From contig KB899087.1 in the NCBI GenBank assembly GCA_000378025.1, positions 3,410,001-3,474,000 of the forward strand: DNA of 64,000 nucleotides, given 5' to 3'. Position 1 is the stretch's first letter. Each line of letters begins with the position of its first letter. The DNA is from Xanthobacteraceae bacterium 501b (GTDB lineage Bacteria > Pseudomonadota > Alphaproteobacteria > Rhizobiales > Xanthobacteraceae). Below, piece after piece: positions 1 to 8,498 of the stretch. A program made the translations under genes and the position numbers. The notes under the pieces are model-generated. The model was not told where the DNA came from. It saw nothing but the letters and a program-made list of their open reading frames with translations, and made no database searches.

Positions 1-2417
1 TGCGCGCGGGCCCGTCCGCCGTGCTCGTGGCGCCGCCCGGCGCGGGCAAGACCACGCGGGTGCCCCTCGCCTTGCTCGGCGAGCCCTGGGTGGACGGGCG
101 CAAGATCCTCGTGCTGGAGCCGCGCCGCCTCGCCGCCCGCGCCGCCGCCACCCGCATGGCACAGACGCTGGGCGAGGAAGCCGGGCAAACGGTCGGCTAC
201 CGCGCCCGCTTCGGCTCGAAAGTGGGGCGCACCACCCGCATCGAGGTCATCACCGAGGGCATCTTCACCCGCATGATGCTGGATGACCCGGAGCTTTCCG
301 GCGTCGCCGCCGTGCTGTTCGACGAGTTTCACGAGCGCAGCCTCGACGCCGATCTCGGCCTCGCCCTCGCGCTCGACGCGCAGGGCGCGCTGCGCGAGGA
401 TTTGCGGATCCTCGTCATGTCGGCGACGCTGGACGGCGCCCGCGTCGCCCGCCTGCTGGACGGCGCGCCTGTGGTGGAAAGCCTCGGCCGCGCCTTCCCG
501 GTGGAGACACGCTATGCCGGCCGGGTGCCGGGCGCGCCGGTCGAGCGGCAGATGGCGGAGCTCATCACCCGCGCGCTGCGCGAGGAGACCGGCTCGCTGC
601 TCGCCTTCCTGCCCGGCGCGTCTGAGATCCGCCGCACCGAGCGGTTTTTGCGCGAGGCGATCCGGGACCCCGCCATCGACATCGCCCCGCTCTATGGCGC
701 GCTGCCCCCCGCCGAGCAGGACCGCGCCATCGCCCCGGCGCCTCCCGGCCGGCGCAAAGTGGTGCTCGCCACTTCCATCGCGGAGACCAGCCTGACCATC
801 GAGGGCGTGCGCGTCGTCATCGACAGCGGCCTCGCCCGGGTGCCGCGCTTCGAGCCCGGCGTCGGCCTCACCCGGCTGGAGACGGTGCGCGTGTCACGCG
901 CCGCCGCCGACCAGCGGCGCGGCCGCGCCGGGCGCACCGAGCCGGGCGTGTGCCTGCGCCTGTGGCATGAGCCGGAGACGGCGAGCCTGCCGGCCTTCGC
1001 GACGCCGGAAATCCTCGCCGCCGATCTCTCCCGCCTCGTGCTCGACCTCGCGGTCTGGGGCGCGCGCGATCCCGCGACCCTCGCTTTTCTCGATCCACCC
1101 CCCGCCCCGGCGGTGACGGAGGCACGGGCGCTGCTCGGCGCGCTCGGCGCCTTCGCTACGGACGGGCAGGTGAGCCCGCTCGGCCGCGCCATGGCCCGGC
1201 TGCCGCTGGAGCCGCGCCTTGCCCGCATGGTGATCGAGGGCGCACGGCGCGGCGCCGGCGAAGAGGCCGCGCGCATCGCCGCCCTGGTCTCCGAGCGCGG
1301 GCTCGGCGGCGACGCGCCCGACCTCGCCCACCGGCTGATGGACTTTTCCCGGGATCGCTCCCGCCGCAGCGAGGAAGCCCGGCGGCTGGTCGAACGCTGG
1401 GCCGGCGAGGCGGAACGGCAGGTTTCGGGCACCCGGGCGAGCGGCGATACGCCCTCCCCCGCTGTGCTGCTGGCGCTGGCCTTCCCCGACCGGGTGGCGC
1501 GCGGGCGCGGCGACGGCCGCCGCTTCGTGCTGGCGAATGGGCGCGGCGCGGCGCTGGACCCCGCCTCCTCGCTCGCCCGCGCCCGCTTTCTCGCTATCGC
1601 CGAACTCACCGGCACGGCGGACGAAGCCCGCATCCTGCTCGCCACTGAGCTCACCGAAGCCGAGATCGAGGCGGAGTTCGGTGACGCCATCACCGAGGGC
1701 GTGGAAACCGCCTTCGATGCCGCCGCGGGCGCCTTGCGCGCCCGCCATGTGCGCCGGCTCGGCGCGCTTGTTCTGGCCGAGCGCACCGCCGCGCTGAAGC
1801 CGGGGGACGCCACCGCCCGGGCGCTAGCCCGCGCCGCCGCCGCGCGCGGGCTGGAGCGGCTCAACTGGTCCGAGGCGCAGCGGCAATGGCTTGATCGCGC
1901 CCGCTTCCTCCACGCCAGCGCGCCGGATCTCTGGCCGGACCTCGCCTGGCCGGCCCTTGCCGGAACGGCCGAGGACTGGCTGGCGCCTGTCCTGGGCGAC
2001 ATCACCGCGCTCGGCGCGCTCGATGCCGACCGCCTCGGCCGCGCATTGTCCGGCCTGCTGCCTTGGGAACAGGCGCGGCGGATGGAGGCCGAGGCACCGA
2101 CCCATTATGAGGTGCCGACCGGCTCGCGCCTGCCGATCGACTACGCCACGGAGGGCGGCCCGACGCTGCATGTGCGGGTGCAGGAACTGTTCGGCCTGAA
2201 GACCCATCCCAGCATCGCCGCCGGGCGGGTGCCGCTGATCCTGTCGCTGCTCTCCCCGGCGCACCGGCCGATCCAGCTGACCCGCGACCTGCCCGCCTTC
2301 TGGGCCGGCTCCTGGCGCGATGTGCGGGCCGACATGCGCGGGCGCTATCCCCGCCACCCCTGGCCGGAAGACCCGGCGAAGGCCGAGCCGACGCGGCGGG
2401 CCAAGCCGCGCAGCTGA
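1..2417 (+). CDS. hrpB: ATP-dependent helicase HrpB (5' end outside window)
   Basis: DEAH-type RNA helicase of the HrpB family. The reading frame is open to the window edge (codons in phase from base 3), and the GTG at 21 lies inside the P-loop region, so the real start is upstream. Walker A is APPGAGKTT, the DEAH-like box is DEFHERS, motif III is MSATL, and motif VI is the QRRGRAGRTEPG region. The second half matches the HrpB-specific C-terminal domain and ends in a basic tail. About 805 residues are visible, close to the usual length of about 820, so only a few codons are missing. The family's cellular role in bacteria is poorly defined. No downstream partner on this strand is close. Confidence 0.95.
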   Translation, partial: RAGPSAVLVAPPGAGKTTRVPLALLGEPWVDGRKILVLEPRRLAARAAATRMAQTLGEEAGQTVGYRARFGSKVGRTTRIEVITEGIFTRMMLDDPELSGVAAVLFDEFHERSLDADLGLALALDAQGALREDLRILVMSATLDGARVARLLDGAPVVESLGRAFPVETRYAGRVPGAPVERQMAELITRALREETGSLLAFLPGASEIRRTERFLREAIRDPAIDIAPLYGALPPAEQDRAIAPAPPGRRKVVLATSIAETSLTIEGVRVVIDSGLARVPRFEPGVGLTRLETVRVSRAAADQRRGRAGRTEPGVCLRLWHEPETASLPAFATPEILAADLSRLVLDLAVWGARDPATLAFLDPPPAPAVTEARALLGALGAFATDGQVSPLGRAMARLPLEPRLARMVIEGARRGAGEEAARIAALVSERGLGGDAPDLAHRLMDFSRDRSRRSEEARRLVERWAGEAERQVSGTRASGDTPSPAVLLALAFPDRVARGRGDGRRFVLANGRGAALDPASSLARARFLAIAELTGTADEARILLATELTEAEIEAEFGDAITEGVETAFDAAAGALRARHVRRLGALVLAERTAALKPGDATARALARAAAARGLERLNWSEAQRQWLDRARFLHASAPDLWPDLAWPALAGTAEDWLAPVLGDITALGALDADRLGRALSGLLPWEQARRMEAEAPTHYEVPTGSRLPIDYATEGGPTLHVRVQELFGLKTHPSIAAGRVPLILSLLSPAHRPIQLTRDLPAFWAGSWRDVRADMRGRYPRHPWPEDPAKAEPTRRAKPRS

Positions 2418-2462
2418 ACGCCGGCTCGGAGAACCGGGGAGACCGCCTCCCTGCCGCCACCT

Positions 2463-2566
2463 CGTCATACCCGCCGGCACGCCGTCACCCCCCCGCACAC
2501 CGTCATCCCCGGGCTTGGCCGGGGGATCCACGACTTCGGTCCGAAGGCGCGCCAGCGGGTATGACG
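2463..2566. repeat. 104-bp palindromic intergenic element with 12-bp terminal inverted repeats
   Basis: CGTCATACCCGC at 2463-2474 is the exact reverse complement of GCGGGTATGACG at 2555-2566. Inside is a hairpin, CCCCGG at 2507-2512 against CCGGGG at 2519-2524. The CGTCATCCCCGGG-type core resembles dispersed intergenic repeats common in Rhizobiales genomes. A related element with the same CGTCAT/ATGACG ends lies at 42462-42579. It may be a REP- or MITE-like element, which is an inference. Confidence 0.6.
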
Positions 2567-2593
2567 CCCGACCGAGGGGCGCGGTCGTGAAGT

Positions 2594-2625
2594 ATTAACC
2601 ATCCCCCACCGGCAAACATTAACCA
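2594..2625 (+). promoter_or_regulatory. Two ATTAACCA direct repeats, possible CtrA half-sites
   Basis: ATTAACCA occurs at 2594-2601 and again at 2618-2625, 24 bp apart (start to start) and about 130-160 bp upstream of the pilin-like start. TTAACC is half of the CtrA recognition sequence, and CtrA activates pilA in Caulobacter. Assignment to CtrA here is inferred from sequence alone; the spacing is not the classical N7. Confidence 0.35.
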
Positions 2626-2754
2626 CGCACCAAGAGGATGCGCGGCCTGCGCCGGCTTTAACGTGCGGTCAAGGTGTGGGGCGCAAGGTGTCCTCATAAC
2701 AAGATCTGTCCCAAGACAGATGTCATGCGGATGTATTCAAGCAGAGACAGGTCC

Positions 2755-2973
2755 ATGCGCGAAATGGTGGAACGGGAAATGGTCGGGCAGTCGATGGTAT
2801 CGCGTCGCCGCACCGCCGTCGCACGCCGGCCCCACGGCACCGGCCTCGAATATGGCCTGATCGCCGCGGCGCTGGCCGTTGCCATCGTCACCGTCGTCGT
2901 CGGCGTCGGCACCCGCTATGGCGGGCTGCCGGCGTCCACGCCGGCGCTGTCGGTCGACATTGTGGTGCGCTGA
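2755..2973 (+). CDS. Flp/Fap-type pilin-like small protein
   Basis: A 72-residue protein with a basic N-terminus followed by TGLEYGLIAAALAVAIVTVV, the hallmark of Flp (type IVb) pilins, whose mature N-terminus usually reads xxxxEYGLIAAL. The hydrophobic segment lies at about residues 33-50 and a short polar tail follows. In canonical Flp prepilin the cleaved Gly is five residues before the Glu; here that position is His and the Gly is one residue too close. The start at 2755 follows AGAGACAGG; 2724 and 2767 are alternatives. No tad/cpa assembly genes are nearby, so it is an orphan pilin or pseudopilin. It could also be an unrelated small membrane protein. Confidence 0.65.
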   Translation: MREMVEREMVGQSMVSRRRTAVARRPHGTGLEYGLIAAALAVAIVTVVVGVGTRYGGLPASTPALSVDIVVR

Positions 2974-2984
2974 GGTCTGAGCGT

Positions 2985-4304
2985 TCAGCCCAGCAGCGGC
3001 GCCCGGCGCCGGGGAACCACGGCGCGCTGCACCAGCAGCTTGTCGACGCGCCGTCCGTCCATGTCGACCACCTCGAAGCGCCAGCCCATCGTCTCGAATG
3101 TGGCGCCCTCCTGCGGCAGCGCCTTCAGTTCATGCAGCACCAGACCGGCGGCGGTGTGGAAGCCGGCATCCTGCGGGATGCGGATGCCCAGCACCTCGGA
3201 AAGCTCATCGAGCGGGGTCGAGCCGGCGACGAGATAGCTGCCATCCGCCCGCTCCACCACGTCGGGCTTGGCCTGACCGTCCTCGTCAAGCACCACGGTG
3301 CCGGCGATGGCGTCCAGCAGGTCGGCCGGGGTGAGGATGCCGACCATCGAGCCATATTCGTCGACAACCAGCGCCAGCGGTGATTCCGCGTGGCGCAGCG
3401 TCTTCATCGCGTCGAGCGCCCCGGCGGTCTCCACCATCACGGCGGCCGGCTTGACGAAGCGGCGCGGGTCGGGCGTCTCGCCATTGAGATAGGCTTCCAG
3501 CAGATCGCGAATGTCGATGACGCCCACCGCCTCCTCCGGCGTGCCCTCGCAGGCCGGCATGCGGGTGTGGCGCGTCTCGCGGATCGTCTGGCGCACCGCG
3601 TCGGGCTCGTCGGTAAGGTCGATCCAGTCGACATCGGTGCGCGGCGTCATCACCGCCCGCACCGGCCGGTCGGCGAGGCGCATCACCCCGGCGATCATCT
3701 TGCGCTCGTCCGGGTCGATCACGCCGGCGGTCTCCGCCTCCATCACGATGGCGCGGATTTCCTCGTCGGTCACATTGTTCTCGTCGCTGGTGCCGTGCTC
3801 GCCCAGCAGGCGCAGCACGACGCGCGAGGAAATGTCGAGCAGCCACACGGCGGGCGCACCGATGCGCGCCAGCATCACCATCCCAGGCGCGACCAGGCTG
3901 GCGAGCTTTTCCGGGCTGCGCAACGCCAGCCGCTTGGGGATCAGCTCGCCGATGATCAGCGAGACATAGGTGATCGCCGCCACCACGAGCGAATAGCCGA
4001 GGCCGCCGGCGAGACCGGGCGAGACGCCCTGCTGCTGCAGCCATTCACCCATCATCCCGCCCAGCGTGGCGCCGGAGAAGGCGCCGGCCAGAATGCCGAT
4101 CAGGGTGATGCCGATCTGCACGGTGGAGAGGAAGCGGCCGGGGTCGGCGGCCAGCTGCAGCGCCATGCGGGCCCCGTGGGAGCCATTATCGGCCAGTGAG
4201 CGCAGACGCGCCGGGCGGGCGGACACGACGGAAAGCTCGGCCATGGCGAGCACGCCATTGATCAGGACGAGCAGGACGACGACGGCGATTTCAAAAAGGG
4301 GCAT
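2985..4304 (-). CDS. CorC/HlyC (DUF21-CBS) family membrane protein
   Basis: A 439-residue protein with the layout of the hemolysin C/CorC or CNNM family. An N-terminal DUF21 transmembrane domain (residues 1 to about 190, beginning PLFEIAVVVLLVLINGVLAM) is followed by a CBS pair (VMTPRTDVDW and the VVDEYGSMVGILTPADLLDA stretch) and a C-terminal CorC_HlyC domain. Members of this family are linked to Mg2+/Co2+ efflux or tolerance; the older haemolysin name is not functional evidence. The Met at 4304 was chosen because it begins the first membrane helix. An in-frame ATG at 4373 would add 23 residues with no similarity. Confidence 0.9.
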   Translation of the reverse strand: MPLFEIAVVVLLVLINGVLAMAELSVVSARPARLRSLADNGSHGARMALQLAADPGRFLSTVQIGITLIGILAGAFSGATLGGMMGEWLQQQGVSPGLAGGLGYSLVVAAITYVSLIIGELIPKRLALRSPEKLASLVAPGMVMLARIGAPAVWLLDISSRVVLRLLGEHGTSDENNVTDEEIRAIVMEAETAGVIDPDERKMIAGVMRLADRPVRAVMTPRTDVDWIDLTDEPDAVRQTIRETRHTRMPACEGTPEEAVGVIDIRDLLEAYLNGETPDPRRFVKPAAVMVETAGALDAMKTLRHAESPLALVVDEYGSMVGILTPADLLDAIAGTVVLDEDGQAKPDVVERADGSYLVAGSTPLDELSEVLGIRIPQDAGFHTAAGLVLHELKALPQEGATFETMGWRFEVVDMDGRRVDKLLVQRAVVPRRRAPLLG

Positions 4305-4462
4305 CGGCTCGGGGTTGGCAATCAGGGATTGACACTCTCTAGCATGATTGGCGCCATTCTCCATGGCGCTCAACGGCCGGAGGGCGCCGCGGCGTGTTTG
4401 ACGCCCGTCGCGCGGGCGCCTAGAAGCGCCGGAACCCCTCCCCTGCCGCCGGTGGAACCGCT

Positions 4463-5575
4463 ATGTCCTTCAACAGTTTCGGCCACCTCTTCCGCGTCAC
4501 CACCTTTGGCGAGAGCCATGGGCCCGCCATTGGCGGGGTGATCGACGGCTGCCCGCCCGGCCTGCGCTTCCGGTTGGAGGAGGTGCAGGCCGCGCTCGAC
4601 CGCCGCCGGCCCGGCCAGTCGCGCTTCACCACCCAGCGCCGCGAGCCGGACGAGGTGCGCATCCTCTCCGGCACGCTGGCGGAGGAGGACGGCACGCTCA
4701 TTTCCACCGGCACGCCGATCGCCTTTCTGATCGAGAATGTCGACCAGCGCTCCAAGGATTATTCGGCGATTTCCGAGAGCTACCGCCCCGGCCATGCCGA
4801 TTATGCCTATGACGTGAAATACGGCCTGCGCGACCATCGCGGCGGCGGGCGTTCCTCCGCGCGCGAGACGGCGGTGCGGGTCGCCGCCGGCGCCATCGCC
4901 GCCAAGGTGCTGCCTGATGTGACCATCACCGGCGCGCTGGTGCAGATGGGCGAGATCGGCATCGACCGCGCGAACTGGGACAGCGCCGAAATCGGCCGCA
5001 ACCCGTTCTTCTGCCCGGACGCGCAGGCGGCCGCGCGCATGGCGGATTATCTCGACGGCATCCGCAAATCCGGCTCTTCGGTCGGCGCGGTGATCGAGGT
5101 GGTGGCCGAGGGCGTGCCGCCGGGCCTCGGGGCGCCGCTCTATGGCAAGCTCGACGCCGATCTGGCGGCAGCGCTGATGAGCATCAACGCGGTCAAGGGC
5201 GTCGAGATCGGCGAGGGCTTCGCCAGCGCGACCCTGACCGGCGAGGACAATGCCGACGAGATGCGGATGGGCAATGATGGCCGCCCGGTCTTCCTCGCCA
5301 ACCATGCCGGCGGCGTGCTCGGCGGCATTTCCACGGGCCAGCCGGTGGTGGTGCGCTTCGCGGTGAAGCCGACCTCCTCCATCCTCACCCCGCGCCGCAC
5401 GGTGACGCGCCATGGCGAGGATGCGGAGATCATCACCAAGGGCCGGCACGACCCCTGCGTCGGCATCCGCGCCGTCCCCGTGGGCGAGGCGATGGTCGCC
5501 TGCGTGCTGGCCGACCATTTCCTGCGCCAGCGCGGCCAGGTGGGCACCCCGCCGGTCTGGCCATTCCCGCGCTGA
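4463..5575 (+). CDS. aroC: Chorismate synthase
   Basis: It converts 5-enolpyruvylshikimate-3-phosphate to chorismate, the last step of the shikimate pathway, and needs reduced FMN. All three family signatures are visible: [18 protein letters not shown] near residue 14, the GRSSARETA block near residue 130, and [17 protein letters not shown] near residue 330. The length of 370 aa is normal. The next gene on the same strand is a ribB-type gene for riboflavin synthesis, the precursor of the AroC cofactor, but the 616-bp gap argues against a simple operon. Confidence 0.97.
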   Translation: MSFNSFGHLFRVTTFGESHGPAIGGVIDGCPPGLRFRLEEVQAALDRRRPGQSRFTTQRREPDEVRILSGTLAEEDGTLISTGTPIAFLIENVDQRSKDYSAISESYRPGHADYAYDVKYGLRDHRGGGRSSARETAVRVAAGAIAAKVLPDVTITGALVQMGEIGIDRANWDSAEIGRNPFFCPDAQAAARMADYLDGIRKSGSSVGAVIEVVAEGVPPGLGAPLYGKLDADLAAALMSINAVKGVEIGEGFASATLTGEDNADEMRMGNDGRPVFLANHAGGVLGGISTGQPVVVRFAVKPTSSILTPRRTVTRHGEDAEIITKGRHDPCVGIRAVPVGEAMVACVLADHFLRQRGQVGTPPVWPFPR

Positions 5576-6191
5576 GCTTCGTCCTCCCGGCCGGAACGCC
5601 GCGAAGGGCCGCGCCAACACAATTCTATCCGCCCCCCCTGCCCCCGGCGCGATAATCCCCGTACCTCATCCCGACGAAGGGGGCGCAACCGGAGCGGCCG
5701 GCTCGCGCGGGGTGGGGGGCGGTGGCCGAGTGGCGGGGAGTAACGCACCCCAAGGCCCGGCGGCCCAAGCCATGCGTCCCCGGTCGGTCTTTCCACCGGC
5801 CACGGGGAGACGCGCGTCGACCCGTCCGCAAGGGCGTGCCGGCGCGTCACGCACCCCACAGGGGAGGATAGAAAGTGACAGTCCTCCCGGGCGCGCATGG
5901 AGCAAGCCTAGAAACACCGCGTTGCGGGGCGTCGGAGACGGCGCGTCGGACGGTTGACGACCTGCTTGCACCATCTTTCACACACGGTGCAGGCGACCGC
6001 CGGGGCTTCCGTCCCGGCGCCCCGCACGCCCCTTATCGAAGGGGCGGAAGGCGACGTGCCGGCCCGCTTCTCCGCGCCCGAACCGGCGACGGAGCGCTTC
6101 AGCCTGCCTGCGCGCCGGGCGGATTTCAGTATCGCTGAAACGATCTAGAATTTTCATTGCCAGTGAATATTCTCAGCCCTATCGTCGTGTC
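5576..6191. other. 616-bp intergenic region upstream of ribB
   Basis: No clear gene. I looked for an FMN (RFN) riboswitch, which often precedes ribB, and did not find its conserved blocks. A TTG-initiated frame at 5954-6148 (64 codons) has fairly coding-like codon use near its 3' end but no recognisable product. A small hairpin, TTCAG-tatcg-CTGAA, sits at about 6125-6139, 50-60 bases before the next start. Confidence 0.5.
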
Positions 6192-7496
6192 ATGAAACTC
6201 GCGGACTGGCTCACCACAACAGGCACGACCAAGAGCGCTTTCGCGCGCGCCGTCGGCCTGTCACCGGCCAGCATCACCGCGCTGTGCAAGGACGAAACGG
6301 CCTGGATCTCGCGGGAGGCGGGCGGGCGCATCGCCGCCGCCACCGGCGGCGCGGTGACGCCGAACGATTTCCTCGGGCTCGCGAGCGTGGAGGCGATACT
6401 GATGACCGATAATCTGCAGGCCCGCGTCGAAGCGGCGATCGAAGCCTTTGCCCGTGGCGAGATGCTCGTCGTCACCGATGATGACGACCGCGAGAATGAG
6501 GGCGACCTCATCGTCGCCGCCCAGTTCGCCACGCCGGAAAAGCTGGCCTTCATCGTCCGCCACACGTCGGGCATCGTCTGCACCCCGCTCACCGCTGAGC
6601 ACGCCAAGCGGCTGCGGCTCAACCCGATGGTGACGGACAACGACGCCCCGCACTCCACCGCCTTCACCATCTCGGTCGATTACCGCCACGGCACCACGAC
6701 GGGCATCTCCGCCGAGGACCGCACCGCCACCGTGCGCGGCCTCGCCAACCCGAATGCCGGCGCGGTGGATTTCGTCCGCCCCGGCCACATTTTCCCGCTC
6801 ATCGCGAGGGAAGGCGGCGTGCTCATGCGCTCGGGCCACACCGAGGCGGCGGTGGATCTGTGCCGGCTCGCCAATCTGGAGCCGGTCGGCGTCATCTGCG
6901 AACTGGTGAACGATGACGGCTCGGTGATGCGGGGACCGAAAGTCACGGAATTCGCCGCCACCCATAAGCTCACCCGGATCTCGGTGGCCGATCTCATCGC
7001 CTATCGCCAGCTGCGCGAGAAGCTGGTCAGCCGCACCGCCGAATTCGCCGCCCCGACGGCGGTGGGCGAGATGCACGCCATTTCCTATGTCACGCCCTTC
7101 GAGCCGGTGAACCACATCGCTCTCATCCACGGCAAGATCGGCGACGGCCGCGACGTGCTGGTGCGCCTGCACCGGGCCGACCCGATCGGCGACGTGTTCA
7201 CCGGCGGCAAGGCCATCCGCGCCTCGCTGGAGCGCATCAAGGCGGAAGGGCGCGGCGTGCTGGTCTATCTGCGCGACGGCACCACGGGCGTGCCCGCCGT
7301 CACCATGGGCGGCGAGGACAAGATCGAGACCGCCAAGATACGCGACCAGAACTGGCGCGAGGTTGGCCTCGGGGCGCAGATCCTGCGCGATCTCGGTATT
7401 TCCTCGATCCGGCTGCTGGCGTCGCGCGCACGCACCTATGTCGGCGTCGCCGGCTTCGGCATCGAGATCACAGGCACCGAGACTCTGGACGTGTGA
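6192..7496 (+). CDS. ribB: RibB (DHBP synthase) with N-terminal HTH and degenerate RibA-like C-terminal domain
   Basis: A 434-residue, three-part protein. Residues 1-70 look like a Cro/YdaS-type helix-turn-helix (TKSAFARAVGLSPASITAL, then TGGAVTPNDFL). Residues from 71 are 3,4-dihydroxy-2-butanone 4-phosphate synthase, which makes the C4 unit of riboflavin from ribulose 5-phosphate; DDDDRENEGDLIVAA, HSTAFTISVD and SGHTEAAVDL are visible. From about residue 290 a RibA-like domain follows, but the zinc-binding CxTGDxxxSxRCDCG loop reads ADPIGDVFTGG, so GTP cyclohydrolase II activity is unlikely (the RibBX type). An ideal GGAGG at 6389-6393 sits 8 bases before an in-frame ATG at 6402, exactly where RibB begins, whereas 6192 has no clear ribosome site. 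RibBX alone or both forms may be made. Confidence 0.93.
   Translation: MKLADWLTTTGTTKSAFARAVGLSPASITALCKDETAWISREAGGRIAAATGGAVTPNDFLGLASVEAILMTDNLQARVEAAIEAFARGEMLVVTDDDDRENEGDLIVAAQFATPEKLAFIVRHTSGIVCTPLTAEHAKRLRLNPMVTDNDAPHSTAFTISVDYRHGTTTGISAEDRTATVRGLANPNAGAVDFVRPGHIFPLIAREGGVLMRSGHTEAAVDLCRLANLEPVGVICELVNDDGSVMRGPKVTEFAATHKLTRISVADLIAYRQLREKLVSRTAEFAAPTAVGEMHAISYVTPFEPVNHIALIHGKIGDGRDVLVRLHRADPIGDVFTGGKAIRASLERIKAEGRGVLVYLRDGTTGVPAVTMGGEDKIETAKIRDQNWREVGLGAQILRDLGISSIRLLASRARTYVGVAGFGIEITGTETLDV
6389..6404 (+). promoter_or_regulatory. Internal Shine-Dalgarno and start of the RibB domain
   Basis: GGAGG at 6389-6393, 8 bases before ATG at 6402. Translation from here gives a 364-residue RibBX beginning MTDNLQARVEAAIEAF, matching the normal start of RibB proteins. 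The outer start at 6192 follows CTCAGCCCTATCGTCGTGTC with no purine-rich site. Confidence 0.6.
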
Positions 7497-7504
7497 CACG
7501 CGGG

Positions 7505-7534
7505 GAGCGTTCGCTACCCCGGTAGCGAACGCTC
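7505..7534. terminator. Perfect inverted repeat downstream of ribB
   Basis: GAGCGTTCGCTACC at 7505-7518 is exactly repeated in reverse complement at 7521-7534, separated by CC. The hairpin starts 9 bases after the ribB stop. There is no T tract on either strand, so it may act as an mRNA-stabilising or factor-assisted terminator structure, or as a binding site. Confidence 0.5.
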
Positions 7535-7658
7535 ACGCGAACGGCATCGGGTCGAGGCGCCCGCCCACACTTTCGGCTCGTGCCCCCGCCCCCCTCATGT
7601 CACCATGGGCATGACGGTTCTCTGACACGTCGAGGTCCCGTCACCGACGGAGGTCGCG

Positions 7659-8465
7659 ATGTCGCGCGTGCGTGCGTTTCTCGCCCTGATCGCCGCCCTG
7701 TGCAGCCTCACGGCCGCAGGCGTCGCCCGCGCCGATGACATTGTCGATGTCGAGCTGGTGCTGGCGGTCGACGTGTCCTATTCGATGGACCTCGACGAGC
7801 TCGCGCTGCAGCGCGAAGGCTATATGCAGGCCGTCACCTCGCCGGAATTCCTCAGTGCGCTGCGGCTCGGCCCCAATGGCCGGATCGCCATCGCCTATGT
7901 CGAATGGGCGGGCGCGGACGAGCAGAAGCTGGTGGTCGACTGGACGCTGGTGGGCAGCCCCAGCGAGGCACGCGCCTTCGCCGCCGCGATCGGCGCCGCA
8001 CCGCTGCGCCGCGTCTACCGCACCTCGATTTCCAGCGCGATGAATTTCAGCGCCGACCTGATCGAGGGAAACGGCATTCGCGGCCTCCGGCGGGTGATCG
8101 ACATATCCGGCGACGGCACCAATAATCAGGGCCCGCTGGTGGATGTGACGCGCGACGCCATCGCCGCGCGCGGCATCACCATCAACGGCCTGCCGCTGAT
8201 GCTCAAGCAGGCGACCGGCTCGCTGCTGGATATTGGCGACCTCGACATTTATTACGAGGACTGCGTCATCGGCGGCCCCGGCGCCTTTGTCATTCCGGTG
8301 CGCGGGCCGCATGAATTCGCCCATGCCATCAAGACCAAGCTGGTGCTGGAAATCGCCGGCATCCGGCGGCCCGAGGCCGCGCTGATCCGCCCGGCCTCCA
8401 GCGCCGAGCCGCGCGTGTCCTGCTCCATCGGCGAACGCATGTGGATGGAGCGCTGGGGCAATTAG
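7659..8465 (+). CDS. DUF1194 secreted VWA-like protein
   Basis: A 268-residue protein with a cleavable signal peptide (hydrophobic residues 5-24, ending AGVARAD) and a von Willebrand A-like domain of the DUF1194 family. The metal-ion site motif DVSYS (DxSxS) is present near residue 39, and the stretch VIDISGDGTNNQGP is typical of the family. The domain probably folds with a bound divalent cation in the periplasm or outside the cell. Its function is unknown. Start choice is supported by GACGGAGG eight bases upstream. No partner gene is close. Confidence 0.85.
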   Translation: MSRVRAFLALIAALCSLTAAGVARADDIVDVELVLAVDVSYSMDLDELALQREGYMQAVTSPEFLSALRLGPNGRIAIAYVEWAGADEQKLVVDWTLVGSPSEARAFAAAIGAAPLRRVYRTSISSAMNFSADLIEGNGIRGLRRVIDISGDGTNNQGPLVDVTRDAIAARGITINGLPLMLKQATGSLLDIGDLDIYYEDCVIGGPGAFVIPVRGPHEFAHAIKTKLVLEIAGIRRPEAALIRPASSAEPRVSCSIGERMWMERWGN

Positions 8466-8498
8466 GGAGCGGGCCGGGCCGGCTTTCATCCAGCCGCC

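Larger units (their letters stand above)
2418..2754. other. Intergenic region with palindromic element and TTAACC repeats
   Basis: No convincing gene lies between hrpB and the pilin-like gene. The first half holds a 104-bp element bounded by perfect 12-bp inverted repeats (listed separately). The second half holds two ATTAACCA boxes and then the leader of the pilin-like gene. Confidence 0.7.

Noticed and set aside
692-2005. Long open frame antisense to hrpB
   Set aside because: It is a high-GC antisense shadow: low-complexity Arg/Ser/Ala composition, no motifs, and fully inside a well-supported gene. The same applies to other long antisense frames over rlmD, dxs, smc, dnaE2 and aroC.
5954-6148. 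Possible 64-codon gene before ribB
   Set aside because: TTG start without a clear ribosome site, no recognisable product. Codon use is suggestive at the end only; left as a note in the intergenic entry.
5576-6191. FMN riboswitch upstream of ribB
   Set aside because: The conserved RFN blocks were looked for and not seen; only a small hairpin and an unsupported short frame are present.
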